DNA of 64,000 nucleotides, taken from NCBI RefSeq assembly GCF_023703085.1, contig NZ_JAMQJY010000001.1:806001-870000 (forward strand), read 5' to 3'. Shown here one piece after another: positions 46,272 through 55,509 of this stretch. Under the pieces are notes generated by a model. That model did not search any database and had not been told where the DNA came from. It saw nothing but the letters and a program-made list of their open reading frames with translations. A program made the translations under genes and the position numbers. The stretch comes from Alkalicoccobacillus plakortidis. Its GTDB lineage: Bacteria > Bacillota > Bacilli > Bacillales > Bacillaceae_D. Each line of letters starts with the position of its first letter. Position 1 is the stretch's first letter.

Positions 46272-47319
46272 TTACTCTGGGTCGGCTTCTTCACGCACAT
46301 CTAAAGAACGTAGATACGCGATCAGTGAATCCATCTCATCATCTGAGATCTCTGACTCTGGGAACGGAATCATGTTGTTACCTTGTTTGAATTCATCCGG
46401 ATTTCGAATCCAATCTCTTAATTGCTCATCCGTATTATCTAAATAACCTGCAATTGTTTTACGGTCATTAAAGTTTGTTAGAGTTGGTCCTGATGCAGAC
46501 CCTGCTCCACCAACAGCATGACAGCTAATACAGTTATCTTGAAATACTTCATACCCTTGTTGAACGGAAGAATCTTCAGGCTGTTCTACATCTGCCTTGG
46601 CAACCATGTCTTCAACCCACTGGTCATAATCTTCACGCTCAAGTGCAATAAGTTTAAAGTCCATTAAAGCATGTGATGGTCCACAAAGCTCAGCACATTT
46701 CCCCATATACGTTCCTGGTTCCTCTGCATGAAGCCAAAGCGTGTTTTCGATGCCCGGTACGGTATCAATTTTCCCACCTAAAGCCGGTACCCAAAACGAG
46801 TGAATTACATCTGTTGCATTTAATGTAAAATAAACACGTTCGCCAGTTGGAATATAGACTTCTTGTCCAAGCTGTAAAACCTTCTTCATAATCAAACTGC
46901 CACCAATACTGATGACCAGTTACATCTATGTATACTGCATCTTCAACATCTTCTGGAGCCTGACTTTCTGCAAAATCAAATGTACCAATAATTGTCGGAA
47001 CAAATAGGACTAGTAATAGTAAGATCGGAATAACCGTCCACGTAATCTCTAGTACCGTACTACCGTGTACTTGCTTAGGATATTCATTATCTCCTGATTT
47101 ACGTCGGAACTTTGCTAGGATATAGAAAAATATCGCAAATACAACAAGTGTAACAAATGCCATTATGTATAATGACAGAATCATATTGTCATAGATCCAT
47201 TGTGCTTGTGGACCTTTTGGATCTAGTGCAGTTAGGTTTTCATTCCCAAAACAGCCTGACAGAAGCAATACAATTGCCAGAAGTCCTAAACGTCCACTCC
47301 AAGCCTTTACTTGTTTCAT
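46272..47319 (-). CDS. ctaC: Cytochrome caa3 oxidase subunit II with cytochrome c domain (CtaC, frameshifted)
   Basis: About 348 residues: lipoprotein signal (GLLAIVLLLSGC), two membrane segments, a CuA domain (WWQFDYEE, then CAELCGPSHALM with the CuA Cys/His/Met ligands) and a fused C-terminal cytochrome c domain with CISCH and the distal MIPFP Met. The fused cytochrome c defines a caa3 oxidase. An extra base at 46869 (sense ACAGCTTGGAC for ACAGCTGGAC) breaks it; removal restores EEGFTAGQEVYIPTGE. First gene of ctaCDEF. Start at 47319; ATG at 47343 is an alternative with AAAGGA upstream. Confidence 0.94.
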
Positions 47320-47358
47320 CAACATTCCCTCACTTTCTTTCATTGTAAGTCCTTTCAT

Positions 47359-47715
47359 TTCTCTCTAGACACGCGCCAAACCTTCACTACAATTCTAAAA
47401 TAAAGTCCATCTGATAAGGCTTTCAATAATCTATAAGGATCGTCGCAGCTAGCTGTTTGCATACATGTTCCAAGCCATAAATGCGTCTGTTCACCTCCTG
47501 ATACGCTTATAGACCGCCAATAATAACCAGTATACGTTTACATTATAGCTTATTATGAGATCAGTTTCATCATAAACCTTTTTTTCACACGATATTCACA
47601 TTTAAAAACCGTCATAAAAAGTTCTCTGCTGTAAAATTGACTTTTTTCATCTGCATACCTATGATCAGAAGTGAGCAACCTATTGTCCAAACATCATTCC
47701 AAATGAAATTAGAAG
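47359..47715. other. Divergent promoter region between ctaC and ctaA
   Basis: About 360 bp, AT-rich, no gene. In B. subtilis ctaB (heme O synthase) lies between ctaA and ctaC; it is absent here. No clear promoter or CcpA site could be assigned by eye. Confidence 0.5.
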
Positions 47716-47724
47716 GTGAAGAAC

Positions 47725-48630
47725 GTGCATAAACGATTTAAATTTTTTGGAGTTATAACTGCCCTTTTTGTTTTATTAGTTTTAATTCAAGGTGCCCTTG
47801 TCTCTAAAACCGGATCTGGCGAAGGCTGTGGCGATACATGGCCACTCTGTTTCGGGGAAGTTGTTCCTCTTAATCCAACAATGGAAACCATTATTGAGTA
47901 CAGTCATCGCATTGTTTCTGGGTTAGCTGGACTACTTGTTATCATTTTAGCTTTCTGGGCTTGGAAGCAGCTAAAACATATCCGTGAAGCAAGATTTTTA
48001 GCCTTCCTATCTGTATTTATGATTATTTTACAAGGTCTTATGGGAGCAGGAGCAGTTGTTTTTGGTCAACAACCATTGGTTATGGCTCTTCACTTTGGAT
48101 TTTCTGCATTATCGTTATCATCAGTTGTTTTGTTAATCATTTTAAGTTTTGAGGACTCAAACAAAATAAGTAGGCCGGTTGCTCCAAAAAACAGCAAAGG
48201 TCTACGTAAATATGTATTAGGAGTCTTACTGTATTGTTATGCTGTTATCTATACTGGCGCTTTTGTAAAACATACTGACTCTACATTAGCTTGTCCTGGT
48301 TTTCCAACATGTAATGGAAAATGGATTCCAGATGCATTCTGGACTGTTGCACCACAGTATTTCCACCGAATTTTTGGTACCATCATGTTGATTTCTTTAC
48401 TTATTTTAGCCATATGGATATTCCGTAAGTTTCCTCTTAGTCGAACGATAAAGTGGCTAAGCGTCATTTCTGTATTACTTGTTGTTGGACAATTCTCTAG
48501 TGGGATTACCATTGTCCTTAGCTTAAATCAATATCTTGAAGTCGGAATGACACATGCTGTTCTAGTTTCATTATTGTTTACTTGCTTAGCATACATGACT
48601 ATGATCTTGTTTAGAAAACCAACTAAATAA
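47725..48630 (+). CDS. ctaA: CtaA, heme A synthase
   Basis: Converts heme O to heme A for the caa3 oxidase. 301 residues with eight membrane segments in two four-helix halves. Heme-ligand His motifs: EYSHRIVSG, ALHFGFSA, YFHRIFGT and MTHAVL; the Cys pairs GCGDTWPLC and CPGFPTC of the Bacillus type are present. GTG start at 47725 with AGAAGG 8 nt upstream; an earlier in-frame GTG overlaps that site. Divergent from ctaC. Confidence 0.95.
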   Translation: MHKRFKFFGVITALFVLLVLIQGALVSKTGSGEGCGDTWPLCFGEVVPLNPTMETIIEYSHRIVSGLAGLLVIILAFWAWKQLKHIREARFLAFLSVFMIILQGLMGAGAVVFGQQPLVMALHFGFSALSLSSVVLLIILSFEDSNKISRPVAPKNSKGLRKYVLGVLLYCYAVIYTGAFVKHTDSTLACPGFPTCNGKWIPDAFWTVAPQYFHRIFGTIMLISLLILAIWIFRKFPLSRTIKWLSVISVLLVVGQFSSGITIVLSLNQYLEVGMTHAVLVSLLFTCLAYMTMILFRKPTK

Positions 48631-48636
48631 CAGAAA

Positions 48637-48667
48637 AAGAGGCTCAAGCATTTTGCTTGAGCCTCTT
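48637..48667. terminator. Bidirectional terminator between ctaA and pycA
   Basis: AAGAGGCTCAAGCA (48637-48650) pairs perfectly with 48654-48667 around a 3-nt loop, in the 46-bp gap between two converging genes. Confidence 0.85.
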
Positions 48668-48676
48668 CTCTTTCTA

Positions 48677-51600
48677 TTAAGTAAACTCGATAAGTAGATC
48701 TCCTGTTGCAATTGGTTCATTATCAGATACAAAAACATCTTTAATTTCACCATCAAATGCTGCTTGCACAGTTGTCTCCATCTTCATCGCTTCAGTAATA
48801 AGCAAGTGATCCCCTTTTTTCACTTTATCCCCTTTGGATACCAGTGCTTTGATCACCGTACCTGGCATTGTTGCACCAATCTGTTTTTCATTGTTCTTAT
48901 CCACTTTAGGACGAGAGATTACTTTTGTTTGCACAGATTGATCCTGGATTAACACTTCACGAGGTTGACCATTTAATTCAAAATAAACAATTCGTTTTGC
49001 ATCATCTCGTGGTGCAGATACTGAAATGAGCTTCACAATGAGTGTCTTCCCTTGTTCAATTTCAACCTCAATTTCTTCACCTGGTTTTAGACCGTAGAAG
49101 AAGGTTGGTGTATCAAGAACAGAGACGTCACCAAAATTGTCGCGGAACTGTTCAAACTCTGTAAAGACCTTAGGATACATCACATACGATAACAAATCGT
49201 GACTTGTTACCTGTCTATCTAATTGTTTAAACAATTTGTTTTGAATCTCTTCAAAGTCAATTGGGTCAAGTAACGCACCAGGTCGTCCTTCAACCGGCTT
49301 ACGAGACTTGAGAATAATGTCTTGAAGATCTTTTGGGAACCCTTGATATGGTTGTCCAAGTTGACCTTGGAAGAATTCAATAACTGAATCAGGAAAATCA
49401 ATGTTATGCCCTTTTGCATACACATCTTCTCTTGATAAATCATTCTGAACCATATAAAGAGCCATATCTCCAACAACCTTAGAAGATGGTGTTACTTTTA
49501 CTACATCACCAAACATGTCATTGACCACTCGATACATTTTCTTAACTTCATTCCAGCGATCTCCAAGGTCAACAGCTTTGGCCTGTTGCTGCAGATTACT
49601 ATATTGTCCACCTGGCATCTCGTGTTGATACACTTCAGTGTGAGGTGCATTCATTCCACTTTCAAAGCCTTGGTAGTACTTTCTAGTTGCTTCCCAAAAT
49701 TCATCAAGTTGTTCTAATGATGAAATATTAAGATCCGGCTGTCTCTTAGATCCTCCAAGGGCGTAATAGAGTGTATTAGCACTTGGTTGTGAGGTCAAAC
49801 CGGCCATTGAGCTTATTGCAACATCAACAATATCCACGCCTGCTTCTACAGCTTTTGCGTACATATAAACACCATTACCGCTCGTATCATGTGTGTGTAA
49901 ATGAACTGGAATATCAATTGTTTCTTTAAGTGCAGAAATCAGTGTATAGGCAGCCTCAGGCTTAAGTAAACCTGCCATATCTTTAATGGCAAGAATATGA
50001 GCCCCTGCTGATTCTAACTCACGGGCAAGATTCAGATAATAGTTAAGATCATACTTTGTTCTGCTTGAATCCGATATATCACCTGTATAACACATCGCCG
50101 CTTCCGCAATTTTCCCTGTTTTACGAACCGATTCAATTGCCGGACGCATGCCTTCAACCCAGTTTAAACTGTCGAAGATACGGAATACATCAATTCCCGC
50201 TGAAGCTGATTTTGCTACAAATTCATCCACTGCATTATCCGGATAATTTGTATAACCAACTGCATTTGATGCACGAAGTAGCATTTGGAATAACACATTT
50301 GGTGCTTGTTTTCTTAAAATCAGTAGACGCTCCCACGGATCTTCATGCAAGAAGCGCATCGCCACATCAAAGGTAGCCCCTCCCCACATCTCATAAGAGA
50401 ATAAACCAGGAAGTAACCTAGCTGTTGGCTCAGCAATTTTCTTAAGATCATGTGTACGAACTCTTGTAGCAAGTAATGACTGATGCGCATCTCTGAATGT
50501 CGTATCCGTTAGAAGTACGTTCTTTTGATCCTTCACCCATTTTGCTAAACCTTCTGGACCTTGTTCATCAAGGATTTGCTTTGTGCCATTTGGAATCTCA
50601 TCAATCGGGTTAAATTTAGGCACAATTGGTTTATCAAAATTTGGTTTCTTCTCATTCTCAATGCCAGGATAACCATTCACAATGGTCTCGCCAAGGAACG
50701 TCAACATTTTTGTTCCACGGTCTTTTCTTTTTGGGAAAATAAATAATTCAGGTGTGGTATCAATAAATGATGTATTATACGAACCATTTAAAAAGGCTTC
50801 ATGACGTACTACATTCTCTAAAAAGGCAATATTCGTTTTGATTCCACGAATACGGAACTCACGTAGATTACGAAGCATTTTTGAAGCAGCTCCGTCATAC
50901 GTTAATGCCCAAGTAGACACTTTTACCAGTAAAGAATCGTAGTGTGGAGAAATGACGGAACCCTGGAAACCATTCCCTGCATCTAAACGTACTCCAAAGC
51001 CACCACCGGTTCGATAAGCATTAATTCGTCCAGTGTCTGGCAAAAATCCATTTGCAGGATCTTCCGTTGTCACCCGTGACTGAATTGCAAATCCACTACA
51101 TTGAATCTCATCTTGTACTGGGATTCCCATTTTTTTATCATGAAGCTTTTCCCCGTCTGCAATTAATAGCTGTGACTGAACAATATCGATTCCCGTTACC
51201 ATTTCAGTAATCGTATGTTCCACCTGAACTCGTGGGTTTACCTCTATAAAATAAAATTCTCCATTTTCCGTTGCTAAAAACTCCACTGTTCCAGCATTTA
51301 CATAACCAATTGCCTCTGCCAATTGCACAGCAGCTTCACAGATTTTCTCCCTAACTCCATCTCCTAGAGAAACACTTGGTGCGACCTCCACTACTTTTTG
51401 GTGGCGACGCTGGACTGAACAGTCACGCTCATATAGATGCACGATGTTACCATGCTTATCTGCTAAAATTTGAACCTCGATGTGTTTAGGATTTTCAACG
51501 AACTTCTCGACGTATACTTCATCGTTTCCGAAAGCCGACTTAGCTTCCGATTTGGCTCGGTCATATGATTCCCTTAAGTCTTCAGCCGTTCGAACAATTC

Positions 51601-52123
51601 TCATACCTCGGCCACCGCCACCAAGTGACGCTTTAATAATAAATGGATAGCCATGCTCTTGTGCAAAAGTTTCAACTTCTTCAACACTATCAACAGGTCC
51701 ATCACTACCAGGAATGACCGGTAACTTTGCTTTTAAAGCCTGTTCTTTTGCTTGTACCTTATCTCCAAACATACGAAGATGCTCTAGCTCAGGACCTATA
51801 AAAATAATTCCTTCTTCTTGACATCGTTTTGCAAATTGAAGATTCTCTGATAGAAAACCATAACCTGGATGAATCGCATCCACGCCATGTAATTTTGCGG
51901 TTTCAATGATTCCTTCTATGTCTAAATAAGCCTCAATTGGTTTTTTTCCTTCACCAATCAGATAGGCTTCATCGGCTTTGTATCTATGGTAAGCTCCTAG
52001 GTCTTCTTTAGAATAAACAGCCACCGTTCGAATATGTAGCTCTGAACATGCCCGGAAAATCCGAATAGCAATTTCTCCCCGATTTGCTACTAGTACTTTT
52101 TTTATTGTGTTTAATCCGTTCAT
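48677..52123 (-). CDS. pycA: Pyruvate carboxylase
   Basis: Biotin enzyme making oxaloacetate from pyruvate and bicarbonate. 1148 residues, the normal length: biotin carboxylase domain (about 1-450; KVLVANRGEIAIRIFRAC, SLGGGGRGMRIV, EVNPRVQVEHTITE), carboxyltransferase domain (about 530-800; LLTDTTFRDAHQSLLATRVR, MWGGATFDVAMRFL, HTHDTSGNG), and a C-terminal biotinyl domain with the carrier Lys in TEAMKMET. Intact. ATG with GGAGG upstream. Single transcription unit between ctaA and ylaN. Confidence 0.98.
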   Translation of the reverse strand: MNGLNTIKKVLVANRGEIAIRIFRACSELHIRTVAVYSKEDLGAYHRYKADEAYLIGEGKKPIEAYLDIEGIIETAKLHGVDAIHPGYGFLSENLQFAKRCQEEGIIFIGPELEHLRMFGDKVQAKEQALKAKLPVIPGSDGPVDSVEEVETFAQEHGYPFIIKASLGGGGRGMRIVRTAEDLRESYDRAKSEAKSAFGNDEVYVEKFVENPKHIEVQILADKHGNIVHLYERDCSVQRRHQKVVEVAPSVSLGDGVREKICEAAVQLAEAIGYVNAGTVEFLATENGEFYFIEVNPRVQVEHTITEMVTGIDIVQSQLLIADGEKLHDKKMGIPVQDEIQCSGFAIQSRVTTEDPANGFLPDTGRINAYRTGGGFGVRLDAGNGFQGSVISPHYDSLLVKVSTWALTYDGAASKMLRNLREFRIRGIKTNIAFLENVVRHEAFLNGSYNTSFIDTTPELFIFPKRKDRGTKMLTFLGETIVNGYPGIENEKKPNFDKPIVPKFNPIDEIPNGTKQILDEQGPEGLAKWVKDQKNVLLTDTTFRDAHQSLLATRVRTHDLKKIAEPTARLLPGLFSYEMWGGATFDVAMRFLHEDPWERLLILRKQAPNVLFQMLLRASNAVGYTNYPDNAVDEFVAKSASAGIDVFRIFDSLNWVEGMRPAIESVRKTGKIAEAAMCYTGDISDSSRTKYDLNYYLNLARELESAGAHILAIKDMAGLLKPEAAYTLISALKETIDIPVHLHTHDTSGNGVYMYAKAVEAGVDIVDVAISSMAGLTSQPSANTLYYALGGSKRQPDLNISSLEQLDEFWEATRKYYQGFESGMNAPHTEVYQHEMPGGQYSNLQQQAKAVDLGDRWNEVKKMYRVVNDMFGDVVKVTPSSKVVGDMALYMVQNDLSREDVYAKGHNIDFPDSVIEFFQGQLGQPYQGFPKDLQDIILKSRKPVEGRPGALLDPIDFEEIQNKLFKQLDRQVTSHDLLSYVMYPKVFTEFEQFRDNFGDVSVLDTPTFFYGLKPGEEIEVEIEQGKTLIVKLISVSAPRDDAKRIVYFELNGQPREVLIQDQSVQTKVISRPKVDKNNEKQIGATMPGTVIKALVSKGDKVKKGDHLLITEAMKMETTVQAAFDGEIKDVFVSDNEPIATGDLLIEFT

Positions 52124-52275
52124 TTTGTCCTCCCTTTTACTCTCTCAACTTTGACATTTTTTATCTACTCATGGGTAAAGCTTGTTATTTAGTATAGAAG
52201 TAAAGTAGGACAAAAAGCAATTGAAATGTTCAGTCATTTTCAAAACTTTTTTTATCCAAAAATCATAGACAAACA

Positions 52276-52304
52276 AAAAAGACTATGGTATAAACATAGT
52301 CTTT
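52276..52304 (-). terminator. ylaN terminator
   Basis: AAAAGACTATG pairs with CATAGTCTTTT; TTTTTTGTTTG follows on the minus strand, just after the ylaN stop. Confidence 0.8.
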
Positions 52305-52311
52305 TAACATA

Positions 52312-52593
52312 TTACCTTTTAATTGTTAAATCGTGTAAATCGGCTAGTCTGCGTTCTAATTCACTAAGAATTTGTTTTCCTTGATCTTCTTCAACCAATC
52401 CAAGACGAACAGCAAAATCAATTTCACGTGAAAGCCCAAACATACGAGTATCAAGTACTTCTTCGTAGAGGGGGCATTGAGGCATCGTTAGATTCTCCAA
52501 CTGAACTTCAATAAGCTTGCGTATCTTTTCTGCGTCAGACTGCAGAAGTGTATATGCTTTCTCAGCCTGGCTTGTCATCACCTTAATCGACAT
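52312..52593 (-). CDS. ylaN: YlaN, iron-linked regulator protein
   Basis: A 93-residue helical protein ([20 protein letters not shown] ... [14 protein letters not shown]) of the YlaN family. B. subtilis and S. aureus YlaN are reported to bind iron and relieve Fur repression. ATG with GAGGGGACA upstream. In B. subtilis ftsW lies between ylaN and pycA; it is not here. Confidence 0.92.
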   Translation of the reverse strand: MSIKVMTSQAEKAYTLLQSDAEKIRKLIEVQLENLTMPQCPLYEEVLDTRMFGLSREIDFAVRLGLVEEDQGKQILSELERRLADLHDLTIKR

Positions 52594-52792
52594 ATTGTCC
52601 CCTCCTCACCATGATGAATCTTCTATACTCTCATAGTATCTGCTAAAGCGCTAAATTGCAATCTTTTTAGCCAATCTTGTGCATTTGACTTTGCAACTTT
52701 CGAAATAAAGAATTGTTGTGGACCCCTATGACTGACAAAGTACCGTTTTTCGTTTTATAATGTAGACGGACTTCAAATTAGGAGGAATTTCT

Positions 52793-53305
52793 TTGAATGA
52801 ATTTGTATTTTTTATTGAAGGTGAGATTACACGCCCTTTAACCATTGATCCAACCGTATGGATATTCGATGAACGAAAGGTCGATCTAGAATCTTACTTT
52901 GATCAACTTGACACGATGGATGATGAACTAACCACCTATCAAAAAACGATCTCTGCCCAATGGGATAAGGAACGTTTGGAAGGCTCTGAACCTCCAAATC
53001 CTAACCACAATGGTAACAAAATTCGATATAACAAACAGAGAATAATTAACGGTTCTTTTGGGATGCCGCTAAAGCCATTTTTGCAAAATTCACAGCCTCT
53101 GGAAAGCGCTTCATCTCTGATCATTGAAACAGAAACGGGTGAATCACATTCCTGTACACTTGAAGAGGGCTTTAAATTAATTGTTGGATTCTCAAAAGAC
53201 GGTAAACCGTTAAAAGAAAATGGTCCTGTCCACCTTTATTATGGCGATGGATCAAATGCAGAAGAACCGATTACCCATGTAAAACGTTTGATTATTAAGG
53301 CTTAG
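52793..53305 (+). CDS. ylaL: YlaL-like protein
   Basis: A 170-residue soluble protein starting (TTG) NEFVFFIEGEITRPLTIDP and containing PPNPNHNGNKIRYNKQRI and MPLKPFL. By position and appearance the YlaL family of Bacillus, sometimes called peptidyl-prolyl isomerase-like; I see no isomerase motif. TTG with TAGGAGG 7 nt upstream. Ends 2 bp from the end of phoH, convergent. Confidence 0.68.
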   Translation: MNEFVFFIEGEITRPLTIDPTVWIFDERKVDLESYFDQLDTMDDELTTYQKTISAQWDKERLEGSEPPNPNHNGNKIRYNKQRIINGSFGMPLKPFLQNSQPLESASSLIIETETGESHSCTLEEGFKLIVGFSKDGKPLKENGPVHLYYGDGSNAEEPITHVKRLIIKA

Positions 53306-53306
53306 A

Positions 53307-54642
53307 CTACAATAAATCAGCAGCGAGTTGAGCTAGACCTGACCGCTCACCTTTTACAAGTTTCACATGGCCGTGAATGGACTGATTTTTAAATTTTTCT
53401 ACGACATAAGTCAGTCCATTCGTGTATTCATCAAGATAAGGGTGGTCAATTTGCTGTGGATCACCCATTAATACAATTTTACTCTTCTCACCTACCCTAG
53501 TTAAAATCGTTTTCACCTCATGTTTGGTTAAGTTTTGCGCCTCATCTATGATGATATACTGCTCTGGTATACTGCGTCCCCTGATATAAGTAAGTGCCTC
53601 AACTTGGATTGACCCCATACCTGCAAGTATTTGATCAATTTCACCTGGCTTTTTTGTATTAAACAAAAATTCAAGATTATCATAGATTGGTTGCATCCAT
53701 GGTCTGAGCTTCTCATCCTTTTCACCAGGTAGATAGCCTATATCCTTGCCTAACGGAACAACTGGTCTTGCAACTAACAATTTATTATAGGTATGCAAAT
53801 CTTCCGTTTGCATCAAACCTGCCGCTAAAGACAATAACGTTTTACCTGTACCAAGCCTTACCAATCATCGTAACGAGCGGTATATCCTCTCGAAGTAAAA
53901 GTTCAAATACCATTCGTTGTTGAACATTTCGCGAACGAATCCCCCACACTTGATCCAAATCGCTTACAAAAGGTCGAATATCAAATCCATTCGGTTCTAA
54001 TTTACCTAATGCAGAGCTTGATCCACCTAGAACATCCTTCAATATAACAAATTGATGAGGATAAAGAGGAGTTTGCATAGCTAAATCTCCACGAGTGATT
54101 CCACCCTCATCGTAAAATTTCTTTATAATTTCCTTATCCACATAAGCCTCAATATATCCATCGTATCCTTCATCAAATTCAACCACTCGATCATTTAAAA
54201 AATCTTCTACATCTAATCCAAACGCATCCCCTTTGACTCGGACTAATGCGTCTTTACTGACCAGGGTCACTTTAGCTCCATTCTTCTTTTCCTGTTCTTC
54301 TAATGAGAGGTTTAGAGCAACAGCTATTATACGATTATCATTTGTCATTTCTGCAAACGATTCTTTTAATGAGCTAAATGATCGATGATTTAATTCAACA
54401 CGTAGCGAGCCACCCGAATCGAGAGGAACACCTTCATGAAGCTTGCCTTTTTCACGTAGTTGATCTATTAATTTTGAGATTTGACGAGCATTGCGTCCAA
54501 TCTCATCCATGTTACGTTTCTTAGAATCCACCTCTTCAAGAACAACTGCAGGCAGGACTACCTCATTTTTTTGAAAAGCAAAAATGGAATATGGATCTTG
54601 CAGTAATACATTTGTATCCAACACATAGATTTTTCTCAACAT
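53307..54642 (-). CDS. ylaK: PhoH-family ATPase with PIN domain (YlaK, frameshifted)
   Basis: About 444 residues: N-terminal PIN ribonuclease-like domain (IYVLDTNVLLQDP, EVDSKKRNMDEIGRNARQ, NDNRIIAVA) and C-terminal PhoH domain with Walker A (GKAGTGKT), ARPVVPLGKDIGYLPG, Walker B (IIIDEAQNLT) and MGDPQQID. PhoH2 toxins of this layout act as RNA helicase/RNase. An extra base at 53853 (sense AAGGCTTGGTAC for AAGGCTGGTAC) breaks the Walker A motif; removal restores it. Starts MLRKIYVLDTN with GGGGGCATTC upstream. Confidence 0.92.
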
Positions 54643-54937
54643 GAATGCCCCCTGACCTGTTTTCGACGAGACGTTGCTTTACATGAAGTTACCTGAAGAT
54701 CATTGATGATACTTATGTGTATGAGAACAACTCGGTTGTTAGACGAGATTGTCTTTTTTAGTTTCTACAATCTCCCCCTTATCTATTACATTTTATCAGA
54801 ATGCATCCATAGAAAATTGAATTCTCTGTAAAATTTACTCTTCATTATTATTTTTCTTGTTATATTTTGTGATTAAGGTTTATTTTCTTTCATATTACGC
54901 GTACACTATATCTAGTGTTAGGAGAGTGAATAAGTGT
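54643..54937. other. Divergent intergenic region between ylaK and ylaI
   Basis: No gene; ylaJ, found here in B. subtilis, is missing. A weak hairpin (ACAACTCG with CGAGATTGT, about 54727-54752) is followed by TTTTTT on the plus strand, but no plus-strand gene precedes it. Confidence 0.35.
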
Positions 54938-55105
54938 ATGAGAGTCAAATGTGTTTTATGTGACCGAATTGATGAACTTGATGATCTTAAACCATTAGCA
55001 AAAAAACTTCGCAATCGTCCTCTTCATACATATATGTGCGAAACGTGCGAAAAGCGTATTAAACAAAAAACAGTAGAACGAATCGGAGAAAATTCTTCCA
55101 ATTAA
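54938..55105 (+). CDS. ylaI: YlaI, DUF2197 zinc-ribbon protein
   Basis: A 55-residue protein, MRVKCVLCDRIDELDDLKPL with a second CETC pair; the CVLC and CETC pairs form a likely zinc ribbon. Function unknown. ATG at 54938 with TTAGGAGAG upstream. Confidence 0.88.
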   Translation: MRVKCVLCDRIDELDDLKPLAKKLRNRPLHTYMCETCEKRIKQKTVERIGENSSN

Positions 55106-55116
55106 TAAAAGAGCAT

Positions 55117-55154
55117 AACAAAAAAGACAGCGGCGGCCGCTGTCTTTTTTTGTT
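55117..55154. terminator. Bidirectional terminator between ylaI and ylaH
   Basis: AAAAAAGACAGCGGC pairs with GCCGCTGTCTTTTTT around a 2-4 nt loop, between converging genes. Confidence 0.85.
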
Positions 55155-55491
55155 ATGAGTGTAATTCCCCGTGCTCGTTCTGCTTTCGATGAAGGTACAG
55201 ACGATAACGATATCCGCCAAGAAATACAGCCGATATCGCTAGCACTGCCATGATCGGAGCTCCAAATGCAAACTCCATCGTCCAAAGAAAGAAACAACCT
55301 ACTACTAACATCGCATAAATAATAATTGATTTTAGTAATGGCAGCTTCTGAGCAAAACCAAGCTTAAAAACGAGAATTCCAAGTATTACGGTTACTATAC
55401 ATGTCCAAAAACCCAACCAAGGATGTTCTGCTGTTTGCTGCATAAGCCATGAATATTGACCCAGGTCAGCTTGGCTGATATTGTCTTTCAT
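55153..55491 (-). CDS. ylaH: YlaH-like membrane protein
   Basis: A 112-residue protein with three membrane segments (about 25-45, 51-75, 78-96) and short tails; YlaH family, function unknown. ATG with GGGAGATAT upstream. It follows typA by 18 bp and is likely cotranscribed. Confidence 0.85.
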   Translation of the reverse strand: MKDNISQADLGQYSWLMQQTAEHPWLGFWTCIVTVILGILVFKLGFAQKLPLLKSIIIYAMLVVGCFFLWTMEFAFGAPIMAVLAISAVFLGGYRYRLYLHRKQNEHGELHS

Positions 55492-55509
55492 ATATCTCCC
55501 GCCTTTTTA

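Noticed and set aside
54720..54760. Small plus-strand RNA ending in a hairpin with TTTTTT
   Set aside because: The stem is short with a bulge and no promoter is visible; kept only as a note in the intergenic entry.
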